From: Acidimicrobiales bacterium
GTDB lineage: Bacteria > Actinomycetota > Acidimicrobiia > Acidimicrobiales > Poriferisodalaceae
Direction of reading: 5' to 3'
Length of the DNA stretch: 64,000 nt
NCBI GenBank assembly: GCA_041394185.1
Contig: JAWKIQ010000001.1
Coordinates: 682,001 to 746,000, forward strand
Part shown: positions 24,163 through 32,200 of the stretch, one piece after another
How the letters are laid out: every line of letters starts with the position of its first letter
Position numbering within the stretch: the stretch's first letter is position 1
Program-made: the position numbers and the translations under genes
Notes under the pieces: model-generated
The model's database searches: none
What the model was told of the DNA's origin: nothing
What the model saw: only the letters and a program-made list of their open reading frames with translations

Positions 24163-24891
24163 TCAAGCGCCGCCGATGAACTCTCTGGAGTTCTTCAGGA
24201 TGTGGGCGGCACCGTGGGGTGCGTTCAGCACCGAGTTCTGGCCGTAGACGACCTCTTTTTGCCATCCGTAGCGCTGACGGTCGGTGGCCAGTCCGGCCAA
24301 GCCTGCGGCACGCTCGATGGCGGCCCCCAGCAGGTCGTCGACACCCACGGCGGCCTCGACAATGCCGGCATCGACCGCCTCGGCCGCGCCCCAGCGGTGC
24401 GCCAACAGCACGGTCTTGTTGAACGCCGAGGCCGACATCTTGTGCCGAAACAGCGCAACCTCGGGTTCGGGGACGGTCAGGCCGATCGCCAGCTCGTTGG
24501 CGCACAGATAACCGCGGTCCGAGCGCATGAGCCTGACATCGTGGGTCAGCGCCAGCATGAACCCGGCCCCGAAACCGTGACCGTTGACCGCTGCGACCGT
24601 GGGCACGGGCAGGGTTATCAGGCGGCCCATCAAGGCCATGAACTCGACGCCGAACACCGCACGGTCGCCGCCCTCGGGGTGGGCATCTGGGTCCTGCACC
24701 CAAGCCAGGTCGAGGCCGTTGGAGAAGAACTTCGGATCGGCCGAGCAGGTCACCAGAGCTGCTGGCCCGCTGCTGGCCTCGATCTCGTCCAGGGCAGCAT
24801 CGATGGCCCGGGCGAAGGTGGTGTTCCAGCGGTTCTCGCCCGCCGTCATGGTCAGTACGTAGACGTCGCCTTGGCGCTCCAGATCGATCAT
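24163..24891 (-). CDS. Enoyl-CoA hydratase/isomerase family protein (ECI-like)
   Basis: A crotonase-fold protein of 242 residues. The oxyanion-hole segments are ADPKFFSNGLDL and NGHGFGAGFMLAL. The active-site region reads CANELAIGLTVPEPEVAL, resembling delta3,delta2-enoyl-CoA isomerases rather than hydratases with two catalytic Glu. It probably shifts double bonds during unsaturated fatty acid or related acyl-CoA breakdown. ATG 24891 is used, with AGGGTG just upstream; GTG 24897 is an alternative. It is divergent from a second crotonase at 24976. Confidence 0.85.
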   Translation of the reverse strand: MIDLERQGDVYVLTMTAGENRWNTTFARAIDAALDEIEASSGPAALVTCSADPKFFSNGLDLAWVQDPDAHPEGGDRAVFGVEFMALMGRLITLPVPTVAAVNGHGFGAGFMLALTHDVRLMRSDRGYLCANELAIGLTVPEPEVALFRHKMSASAFNKTVLLAHRWGAAEAVDAGIVEAAVGVDDLLGAAIERAAGLAGLATDRQRYGWQKEVVYGQNSVLNAPHGAAHILKNSREFIGGA

Positions 24892-24975
24892 TGCCACACC
24901 CTAGGTCGGCGCCGGCCGCGGGCCGCAACGAACTGCGCCACTAGAGTCGGCCAGATCCGACCGTCAGGGGGCCGC

Positions 24976-25788
24976 ATGGCAGAGGCAGATTCATCAGGTT
25001 CGATCAGCACCAAGCAATACGGCGACCTGCACGTCACCGTGGGTGACGACTTCGTCGCTACCGCCGAGATCAGGCGGGCGCCCAACAACTTCTTCGACAT
25101 CGCGCTGATCGATTCGCTGTCCGCGGCGTTCGAGGATCTGGATGCCGATGTGGCGTGTAGGGCCATCGTCTTGTGCTCGGAGGGCAAGCACTTCTGCGCC
25201 GGTGCCAACTTCGGCTCCGACGGTGAGCGCCGCAGCGAGAACAGCAGCGACGGCAGGCACCTTTACGACGAGGCGGTGCGGTTGTTCTCGACCCGCACGC
25301 CGGTTGTTGCGGCCGTTCAGGGTGCCGCCATCGGCGGTGGGCTGGGCTTGGCCTTGATGCCCGATTTCCGCGTCGGAGCGCCCGAGGCACGGTTTGCGGC
25401 CAACTTCGCCCGCCTGGGTTTTCATCACGGCTTTGGCCTCACCGTCACACTTCCGCGGCTGGTGGGTCAGCAAAGAGCGCTCGAGATGCTGTACACCGGG
25501 CGTCGTCTGAAGGGCGACGAGGCTCTGCAGATTGGCCTGCTCGACCGGCTGGTGCCGCTGGAGATGGTGCGCAGCGCGGCACACGAGTTGGCCGCGGAGA
25601 TCGCCGGCTCGGCACCGCTCGCCGTCGAGAGCATCCGCGAAACCATGCGAGGCGATTTGGCCCAGGCAATACGGTCGGCGACCGACCGCGAGAAGGCCGA
25701 ACAAGATCGCCTGCGTGGCACGAACGACTGGAAGGAAGGCGTCGCAGCCATGGCCGACCGCCGAGCGCCGAGGTTCACGGCCAGTTGA
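24976..25788 (+). CDS. Enoyl-CoA hydratase/isomerase family protein
   Basis: A second crotonase-fold protein, 270 residues. The first oxyanion loop is GKHFCAGANF and the second GAAIGGGLGLAL. The catalytic region ANFARLGFHHGFGLTVTLPR lacks the typical paired Glu of classic enoyl-CoA hydratase, so it may be an isomerase, hydrolase or lyase of the superfamily. LYTGRRLKGDEALQIGLLD is the conserved trimer interface block. A hairpin terminator follows. Confidence 0.85.
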   Translation: MAEADSSGSISTKQYGDLHVTVGDDFVATAEIRRAPNNFFDIALIDSLSAAFEDLDADVACRAIVLCSEGKHFCAGANFGSDGERRSENSSDGRHLYDEAVRLFSTRTPVVAAVQGAAIGGGLGLALMPDFRVGAPEARFAANFARLGFHHGFGLTVTLPRLVGQQRALEMLYTGRRLKGDEALQIGLLDRLVPLEMVRSAAHELAAEIAGSAPLAVESIRETMRGDLAQAIRSATDREKAEQDRLRGTNDWKEGVAAMADRRAPRFTAS

Positions 25789-25795
25789 CGAGACA

Positions 25796-25825
25796 CGGGC
25801 GGGGCTCCACCGTTTGCCCCGCCCA
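25796..25825. terminator. GC hairpin between convergent echA-like and E1 genes
   Basis: GGGCGGGG at 25797-25804 pairs with CCCCGCCC at 25817-25824 across a 12-nt loop. It follows the crotonase stop and precedes the end of the convergent E1 gene. It has no long T-tract. Confidence 0.5.
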
Positions 25826-25905
25826 CGCGACCCTTGGTCGGGGGCATTGTCCGGGCCTCGCGTAAACGATGCGTTAACAGCTTGCGCGCTGTGTCGAAGG
25901 GTCGG

Positions 25906-27921
25906 TCACGCCTGCACCAATTCGATCAACGCCTGCCTGACCCGGGTTGCGGGGGAGTGGACCTGCTCGAGCGCCTTGGCGAACGGGATAGGCGTGTCGA
26001 GCGCCCCCAGTCGGCGCACCGGAGCGTCGAGGTCGTAGAACGCCCGGTCGGCCACGACGGCGGCGACCTCACCACCGAATCCTCCGGTGGTGGGGGCCTC
26101 GTGCACCACCAGGCAACGGCCGGTGCGCCGCACTGATCCGAGCACAGTGTCCTGGTCCCAGGGCACCAGGCTTCGAAGGTCGATCACCTCCACCTCGACA
26201 CCCTCGGCGGCAAGCGCATCGGCGGTGTCCAGGCATTGGCCGACCATGCCGCCGTAGGTCACCACCGTGACGTCTTGCCCGGGCCGAGCCACTCGGGCCC
26301 GCCCCAGATCGGTGCCGGTCGAGGCGACGTCGACAGGGCCGGTTTGTGATCTGTAGAGGCGTTTGTGTTCGAGGAACAGCACCGGCCCGTCGTCGGCGAT
26401 GGCTGCCAACAACAGGTCGCGTGCATCAGCAGGTGTGGCCGGAGCCACGACCTTGAGACCGGCCACGTGAGTGAACCAGCCCTCGATGTTCTGCGAATGG
26501 AACGGCCCGGCGCCGATGCCGCCCCCGATGGGGGCCCTAATGACCATTGGCACCCTTGCGCCCCACCTGTAGTAGGTGGTCGCCAGGTTGTTGACGATCT
26601 GGTTGAACCCCACCGAGATGAAATCGCCGAACTGCATCTCGACCACCGGCCGCCACCCGGCCAGGGCCAGGCCCATGCCGGCCCCGATGGCCCCAGACTC
26701 GATGATGGGTGTGTTTCGCACCCGATCGGCGCCATAGCGGTCGAAGAGGCCTTCGGTCGCCTTGAACGCTCCGCCGTATTGGGCGATGTCTTGACCCATC
26801 AGCAGCACCCGAGGATCGGCCTCCATGGCCGCGTCGAGCGCATCGGTGATGGCATCGAGGTAACGCATATCGACGATGCGGGCGTTTGTCTGCTCCTCGA
26901 CCCTGGTTGATGTCGGCGGATGAACGTCGGCTAGCTCCCGCTCGGCGGTCGACGACGGCTCGGGAGCCGCCAGCGCAACGTCGAAGCGGGGTTCGAGGGC
27001 CGCGCTGATGGCTTTGCTGCGCTGCTGGAGCTGGTCGTCATCGGCGGCACCTCGATCGATGATGGCTCGGTGCAGCCTGTCGATCGGGTCGAGTCTGGAC
27101 CATGTCTCGAACAGCTCGGCCGGCACATACCCGGTGCCCGATGCCTCCTCGTGACCCCTCATGCGGAAGGTCACGAACTCGATGAGGGTGGGACCTTCGC
27201 CGCTGCGGGCTCGGCGGGCGGCGCGACGGGTGGCTTCGACCACAGCGCACACGTCGTTTCCGTCGACCAGCTCGCCGGCCATGCCGTACCCAACCGCCCT
27301 GTGCACCAAGTGCTCACACGCGTACTGCTGGTCGGTGGGGGTCGACAGGCCGTACCCGTTGTTCTCGATGGCAAACACCACCGGCAGCTTCCAGACCGCC
27401 GCCAGGTTCAAAGCCTCGTGGAAGTCGCCCTCGCTGGTGCCACCATCGCCGGCGAACGAAACTGCGATCTGACCCGTGCCGTCGAGCTGGGCTGCAAGCG
27501 CCAGCCCATCGGCAACGGGCATCGTTGCGCCCAGGTGGCTGATCATGCCCACGATGTGGTCGTCGAGGGTGCCGAAGTGGAAGGTGCGGTCGCGGCCGTT
27601 GGTGAAGCCCCCCGCCTTGCCCAGCAGCTGCAACAGCAATCGGTCGAGGTCGACATCGCGGGTGGTCCACACACCGAGGTTGCGATGCATGGGCAATACC
27701 CAGTCGTCTTCGCGCAGGGCGTGGACCACACCCACAGACACCGCCTCTTGACCGATCCCCGAGACCCACTTCGACTGCTTGCCCTGCCTCAACAGCGTGA
27801 GCATGCGGTTCTCGATGGCGCGCGGCAGCACGAGCTCGTCGTACAGGTCGAGCAGTTCGGAGTCGGAGAAGCCCGCGGTGTTGATCGACTGGTGTCGCAC
27901 TGGAATGTCGGTCCCGCTCAT
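25906..27921 (-). CDS. 2-oxoacid dehydrogenase E1, fused alpha-beta subunits
   Basis: A 671-residue thiamine-diphosphate enzyme in which the alpha (about 1-330) and beta (about 345-671) chains of a branched-chain or pyruvate-type E1 are one polypeptide. The TPP motif GDGGTSEGDFHEALN ending in IENNGY is in the alpha half, and the phosphorylation-loop-like region is YACEHLVHRAVGYGM. The beta half has LLMGQDIAQYGGAFKAT, IIESGAIGAGMGLAL and EAPTTGGFGGEVAA. It decarboxylates a 2-oxoacid and hands the acyl group to a lipoyl E2; no E2 or E3 is in this window. Given the BCAA importer in the same window, a branched-chain substrate is plausible. It follows the kinase gene by 9 bases. Confidence 0.88.
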   Translation of the reverse strand: MSGTDIPVRHQSINTAGFSDSELLDLYDELVLPRAIENRMLTLLRQGKQSKWVSGIGQEAVSVGVVHALREDDWVLPMHRNLGVWTTRDVDLDRLLLQLLGKAGGFTNGRDRTFHFGTLDDHIVGMISHLGATMPVADGLALAAQLDGTGQIAVSFAGDGGTSEGDFHEALNLAAVWKLPVVFAIENNGYGLSTPTDQQYACEHLVHRAVGYGMAGELVDGNDVCAVVEATRRAARRARSGEGPTLIEFVTFRMRGHEEASGTGYVPAELFETWSRLDPIDRLHRAIIDRGAADDDQLQQRSKAISAALEPRFDVALAAPEPSSTAERELADVHPPTSTRVEEQTNARIVDMRYLDAITDALDAAMEADPRVLLMGQDIAQYGGAFKATEGLFDRYGADRVRNTPIIESGAIGAGMGLALAGWRPVVEMQFGDFISVGFNQIVNNLATTYYRWGARVPMVIRAPIGGGIGAGPFHSQNIEGWFTHVAGLKVVAPATPADARDLLLAAIADDGPVLFLEHKRLYRSQTGPVDVASTGTDLGRARVARPGQDVTVVTYGGMVGQCLDTADALAAEGVEVEVIDLRSLVPWDQDTVLGSVRRTGRCLVVHEAPTTGGFGGEVAAVVADRAFYDLDAPVRRLGALDTPIPFAKALEQVHSPATRVRQALIELVQA

Positions 27922-27930
27922 GGCGCCAAG

Positions 27931-28860
27931 CTACCCGTGGCCATCGTCGCGGATGTGCGGGTCCGCAGGCGGATGAGGGTCTGGAGCCAGGTGCCTAGAA
28001 CCGACAGCCTGTGCCGCGATGGCAGCGGCGCTTTGGAGCGCCTGGTCGAGATCGGCTCCGCGCCGGGCGGCCTCGACGAAACCACTGAAGAACGCATCGC
28101 CCGCACCGTTGGTGTCGATCACCGTTGCGGCAACGGCATCGACATCGACCCACACACCCCGCGAATCGATCGCAGACGCGCCCGCGTCTGCGTGGGTGAC
28201 GATGACCGTTCGTTTGCCCGATTCGACGAGAGAACGGCCCAGGTCTCGCCACCGGGCCAGGCGATCGCTGGAGAGCTGGACGCTCGACGCGGCCGCGAGG
28301 AACGGGCGATGGTGATCGGCTCGGCCGTCCCAGACGTGCAGGTCGACCCAGGTCTCGAAGCTGTTGCCGCGCGCATCGGCTACCTCCGAGATCACCGGGA
28401 TGAAGTCGGCACAGTGGGCCAGGATGTTCAGCACGACCAGATCGGCCCCGTGCACGCTGCGCGCCAGCTCGTCTCGATCGAAATCGAGGCGAGCCGAAGA
28501 CGCGTTCAGGTAGATCGATGTGCGCTGCCCGCCGACCATCAGGTTGAGGTGCTTCTCGGTGCCGCCTGGGTCGCTCAGTCGCCTGACTGTGATCTCGCCC
28601 GACTCGACCCCTGATCCGCCTGTGGCGCGGAGCTCGTCAACAGCCAGGATCGCGGCACGGTCATCGCCCAGCCCGGCCCACAGCTCGCAAGCCCAGCCCA
28701 GCCGAGCCAGGTTCAGCGCCTTGCCCGCGCCGGTACCACCCAGGGCCTCGTAGCTGGACCTGGCGAACACCGTGGGGTCGCCCGGCTGCGGCAGCTGATC
28801 GAGATGGACGATGGTGTTCCACGACACACCTCCCAGGATCAGCGCCCGCGACCGGTTCAT
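27931..28860 (-). CDS. PfkB-family sugar kinase
   Basis: A ribokinase-type kinase of 309 residues. The substrate-binding GGTGAGKALNLARLG motif lies near residue 41, and the ATP/anion-hole signature DTNGAGDAFFSGF near residue 250 includes the catalytic Asp. The substrate is not predictable; adenosine-, fructose- and ribokinase-like enzymes all share this layout. Its ATG overlaps the alkylsulfatase stop (ATGA), and the E1 gene follows, so it belongs to a four-gene leftward operon. Confidence 0.85.
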   Translation of the reverse strand: MNRSRALILGGVSWNTIVHLDQLPQPGDPTVFARSSYEALGGTGAGKALNLARLGWACELWAGLGDDRAAILAVDELRATGGSGVESGEITVRRLSDPGGTEKHLNLMVGGQRTSIYLNASSARLDFDRDELARSVHGADLVVLNILAHCADFIPVISEVADARGNSFETWVDLHVWDGRADHHRPFLAAASSVQLSSDRLARWRDLGRSLVESGKRTVIVTHADAGASAIDSRGVWVDVDAVAATVIDTNGAGDAFFSGFVEAARRGADLDQALQSAAAIAAQAVGSRHLAPDPHPPADPHIRDDGHG

Positions 28861-30773
28861 GGCGTGACGATCGGGAACCCGGTGGTGTTGGTATCGAGGT
28901 GGGCGAACACGACAGCCGCGGCCTCGGCATCGTCGACCTGGACGCTGCCAGCCGCCACGGCCTGGTCAAAGGTCTGGGCCATGGTGCCCAACATCGCAAA
29001 CGTCAGCTTGTCGGTTCGGATCGTGGCGTCGGCTTGCTCGCTGGCACCGGGGCGGAAGTGCATGGACCGCCGAGAGATGAGAATGGTGCCTGACTCGCCC
29101 GAGTCGGTGAGTTCGACCCGCACCGCCACTGACACCCCACCCACGTTCTCTGACTGGAGTCTGATGGCCATGGTGTCGACCAGTTGGGCGAGGGTGATCG
29201 CCTGCACCAGGTGGGGTCGGTGGGCCACCCGGCTCGGAGGGGGCCCTTGCCGCAACTCCATGGCGCCGGTGAGATATGCGTTTCGCCACGTCGACGACTC
29301 GGCCTGATAGCCCAACTGTTCGAGGGTGTCGGCCTGAAGCGACCTGGCCTCGGCATTGTCGGGGTCGGCGAAGACCAGGTGATTGACCATCTCGGCCACC
29401 CAGCGATAGTCGCCCTGATCAAAATAGGTGCGAGCCATTTCGAGCACCCGCTGCGCACCGCCCATGCACTCGACGTAGCGCTTGCCGGCCTCGACCGGTG
29501 GGTGTGGCCAGAGGTGAGCGGGGTTTGCGTCGTACCAGCTCAGATAGAACTGGTAGACGGCCTTGACGTTGTGCACGAGCGAGCCGTAGTAGCCCCGCGT
29601 ATGGCCCTCGTCCATGAACTCGTCGGGCATCTCGAGCTCTTCGGCGATCTCGTTGGCCACATAGCCCTTGGCCGCATAACGCATGGTCTGGTCGTGGACC
29701 CACCGGTACATGTCGCGCTGACGGGTCAAGAACTCGACCACCTCGTCGTTGCCCCAGCGAGGCCAGTGATGTGATGCGAACACCAGCTTGGCCTCGGCAC
29801 CCCACATGTCGATCGCCTCTTGGACGTACTTGGCCCAGGCAAGCGAGTTGCGGGCCTGGGCTCCGCGGAATGGGATGAGGTTGTGCATGGTGTGGGTGCA
29901 GTTCTCGGCCGTGCACAGCCACCGATGGTCGGGGAAGTAGAAGTTCATCTCGGCCGGGGCTTCGGCATCGGGCGTGCTCTGGAACACGATGCGGATGCCG
30001 TCGACGACTAGCTCCTGGCCGGTGTGGCTGATGTCGATGGTGGGAGCGATCAGCCCGATGGTGCCCTTGGGCACGGCCTGACCCAGGCCCGCATCGACAT
30101 GCCCTTTTTCGCCCGGGGTCAGGAACGGACCGAACTGGTAGTGCCCACGACGCATCATCGCCGTGCCACCGATGAGGTTCTCGGAGACGACCTCGTGCAG
30201 GAACCCCTCTGGGGCGATTACCTCGACCTCGCCAGCGGCAACGGCCTCGCGTGTTGTCACGCCGAGCACACCCCCGTAGTGGTCGACATGGCTGTGGGTG
30301 TAGATGATGGCCTTGACCGGCCGCGGGCCCAGATGCTCGTTCGCCATGGCGAGAGCTGCGGCCGCCGTCTCGGCGCTGGTGAGTGGATCGATGATCAGCC
30401 AGCCGGTGTCGCCGGCGATGAACGAGATGACAGACAGGTCGTAACCACGTACCTGCCAAAGGCCCTCGTCGACCTCGAACAAGCCATGCTCGGAGTTGAG
30501 CCGGGCCTGACGCCAAAGGCTTGGGTTTACGGTGTCGGGTGCATCGGGGCGCTGCCTGATGAAGTCGTAGGCGCCACAGTCCCACGCAGGGCCGAACGGG
30601 CCGTCGATCACCCCTGTGGGGTGTGTGGCTATGAGCCCGCGAGTGGCGAGCTCGTGATCGTCTGAGCGAAACGCCAGTGAGGCGGCTACCGACGCGTTGT
30701 GGTCGCGCGTGTAGCTGGTTGCATCCTTGGGGTTGGCTGCTTCGTGGGCGGTGGAGTCGAACGAGGTGGTCAC
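28857..30773 (-). CDS. Alkylsulfatase SdsA1/BDS1-type metallo-beta-lactamase-fold hydrolase
   Basis: A 638-residue Zn-dependent alkylsulfatase. The metal motif is YTHSHVDHYGG near residue 174. The family-specific block CTAENCTHTMHN, then PFRGAQARN, supplies the bridging Glu and further His ligands. Next comes the alkylsulfatase dimerisation domain (GYYGSLVHNVKAVYQFYLSWYD) and a C-terminal SCP2-like domain from about residue 510 that binds the alkyl chain. It releases sulfate from alkyl sulfates such as detergents or natural sulfated lipids. I see no obvious signal peptide. The GTG start overlaps the upstream HNH gene stop as GTGA, which supports the start. Confidence 0.88.
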   Translation of the reverse strand: MTTSFDSTAHEAANPKDATSYTRDHNASVAASLAFRSDDHELATRGLIATHPTGVIDGPFGPAWDCGAYDFIRQRPDAPDTVNPSLWRQARLNSEHGLFEVDEGLWQVRGYDLSVISFIAGDTGWLIIDPLTSAETAAAALAMANEHLGPRPVKAIIYTHSHVDHYGGVLGVTTREAVAAGEVEVIAPEGFLHEVVSENLIGGTAMMRRGHYQFGPFLTPGEKGHVDAGLGQAVPKGTIGLIAPTIDISHTGQELVVDGIRIVFQSTPDAEAPAEMNFYFPDHRWLCTAENCTHTMHNLIPFRGAQARNSLAWAKYVQEAIDMWGAEAKLVFASHHWPRWGNDEVVEFLTRQRDMYRWVHDQTMRYAAKGYVANEIAEELEMPDEFMDEGHTRGYYGSLVHNVKAVYQFYLSWYDANPAHLWPHPPVEAGKRYVECMGGAQRVLEMARTYFDQGDYRWVAEMVNHLVFADPDNAEARSLQADTLEQLGYQAESSTWRNAYLTGAMELRQGPPPSRVAHRPHLVQAITLAQLVDTMAIRLQSENVGGVSVAVRVELTDSGESGTILISRRSMHFRPGASEQADATIRTDKLTFAMLGTMAQTFDQAVAAGSVQVDDAEAAAVVFAHLDTNTTGFPIVTP

Positions 30774-32104
30774 GCCAGCAACCGTAGCCCTTGCGAGGTT
30801 TCTGTCGATTGTCGAAGCCGGGCTGCGGCGTCGGGCCGTGCCGCCAGCGCCTTGCGGTTGGTCCAGGTGTCGATGGTTTGCCGGGTGCTGGTCTGGACCA
30901 GATTCCATTCGCCCGGTGACGTACCTGGCTTGAGGCGGCATCGCATGTCGTGCAATCGATGATGGTGGTGCGGGCACAGCAGGGCCATGGAAGCCAGGTC
31001 GGTGGTGCCCATGGCTTCCCACTCGACGAGGTGATGGGCGTCGCAAGCGGCAGCGGCACGATCGCAGTGCTTCCAGACGCAGCCGCCATCGCGCAACGCC
31101 ATGGCCATGCGTTGGTATTGGTCGGCATGACGCGATGTCCGCCCGAGATCGAGGCTGCGGTGATCGGTATCGAGCAGCCATAGGTAGAGCTCGGCCCCCC
31201 GATCGAAGTGCTCGAACCATTCGACGATTGAAACCGGGTCGCCGGCGAGGGTTCGTGCCGATACCGAGCCGCTCGGACCGCTGGCGTCGAGTATCAGGTG
31301 GGCGCCCCCGGACTTGCCCGGCCGAGGGTCGAGCAGCAGATGGGTCAAAGCGTCTGCCCGGCGCTGCGAGGCCGACCGCAGATCTGGGGAAATGCGCCCG
31401 GCGGTGCGCCCCCTCGCGCGTCTGCGCTTGGCGGTCTTGTCGCCACGTTGCCACTCGCCGCGCTCCTCTCGTTGGAGGCGTTCAGCGATCTGTGAGCCGG
31501 TGATGGGGTCGGTCTTGAGGTGGAACCAGTAGCAACCTTCATCGTCAATGCCCCAGCTGGCCAGACGCAGGCTGCGTTGACGCGCCAGCCGGGCCTCGGG
31601 TGACAACCTGTCGTGTTCGCGCTGTGCAGCCCTAACCAGTTCGCGGGTGGCGTCGGTAGACCCGGCATCGATCGCTTGCGCGAGTAGTTCGGCTAAGGCC
31701 TCGGCAGGAAGATCGGCCCGCGTGAGAAGATCGGCCTGCTCGATGTTGATGAGGCCCGCATCGAGAGCCTCGGCCACCATCGGGTATTGGGCCAGACGCT
31801 TCGCCCGCTCCTGCTGCGCGAATTGCTCGCGTCGGGAAGGTTCGGGGGCCGGCTGATCTGGCTCATCCGGTTCTTCACCGCAGCCGTCGGCGGGGACAGG
31901 ACCAGGTTCGGGCTCGACGTCGTCTGACCGGCCGGCCCGCGCTTGTTCTCGCAAGAGACCCAGAACGCGAACGAGCGTGGCCTCATAGCCGCCCAGCCGG
32001 GCCTTGGCCCTGCGGCACGACGAAAGGCGCCGCTCGACAGCGTCGACATCGAGGCCCATCAGTTCGTCTTCGGCGGCCGTGGCCAACCGCACCTCTCGGG
32101 TCAT
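30770..32104 (-). CDS. HNH endonuclease domain protein, 13E12/DUF222 type
   Basis: A 444-residue protein with an N-terminal helical DUF222 region (LMGLDVDAVERRLSSCRRAKARL) and a charged Pro/Glu linker near residues 70-105. The C-terminal HNH nuclease fold contains CVWKHCDRAAAACDAHHLVEW and LLCPHHHHRLH. Homologues include the mycobacterial 13E12 repeat family, often multicopy and of unknown role. A perfect LexA-type palindrome 13 bases upstream of the ATG indicates DNA-damage induction. A possible -10 TACAGT sits only 6 bases upstream of the ATG, so the transcript may be leaderless. Its stop overlaps the GTG of the alkylsulfatase. Confidence 0.85.
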   Translation of the reverse strand: MTREVRLATAAEDELMGLDVDAVERRLSSCRRAKARLGGYEATLVRVLGLLREQARAGRSDDVEPEPGPVPADGCGEEPDEPDQPAPEPSRREQFAQQERAKRLAQYPMVAEALDAGLINIEQADLLTRADLPAEALAELLAQAIDAGSTDATRELVRAAQREHDRLSPEARLARQRSLRLASWGIDDEGCYWFHLKTDPITGSQIAERLQREERGEWQRGDKTAKRRRARGRTAGRISPDLRSASQRRADALTHLLLDPRPGKSGGAHLILDASGPSGSVSARTLAGDPVSIVEWFEHFDRGAELYLWLLDTDHRSLDLGRTSRHADQYQRMAMALRDGGCVWKHCDRAAAACDAHHLVEWEAMGTTDLASMALLCPHHHHRLHDMRCRLKPGTSPGEWNLVQTSTRQTIDTWTNRKALAARPDAAARLRQSTETSQGLRLLA

Positions 32105-32117
32105 GCAGATACTGTAG

Positions 32118-32131
32118 CGAACATATGTTCG
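32118..32131. promoter_or_regulatory. LexA binding site (SOS box) upstream of the HNH gene
   Basis: CGAACATATGTTCG is a perfect 14-bp palindrome and fully fits the Gram-positive/actinobacterial LexA consensus CGAAC-N4-GTTCG. It lies 13 bases before the HNH start codon and 70 bases before the divergent dimethylglycine-dehydrogenase-like gene. It overlaps the expected core promoter of the HNH gene. Confidence 0.85.
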
Positions 32132-32200
32132 ATCAACAACTCTGAACCGAGCAAATCTTCGAAAGAACCCGACAGCACTTACTGCGTATAGTTCGCCGCC

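Noticed and set aside
23126..24928. Single 600-codon minus-strand protein spanning the hypothetical and enoyl-CoA isomerase genes
   Set aside because: The upstream 260 codons are an out-of-frame shadow of the crotonase gene; only the part below 24130 looks coding.
27070..28614. Plus-strand open frame of 514 codons over the E1 and kinase genes
   Set aside because: Shadow frame without domain similarity; both minus-strand genes have intact catalytic motifs.
30699..31183. Short plus-strand frames around the HNH/alkylsulfatase junction
   Set aside because: They are antisense to conserved HNH and alkylsulfatase coding sequence and have no start signals.
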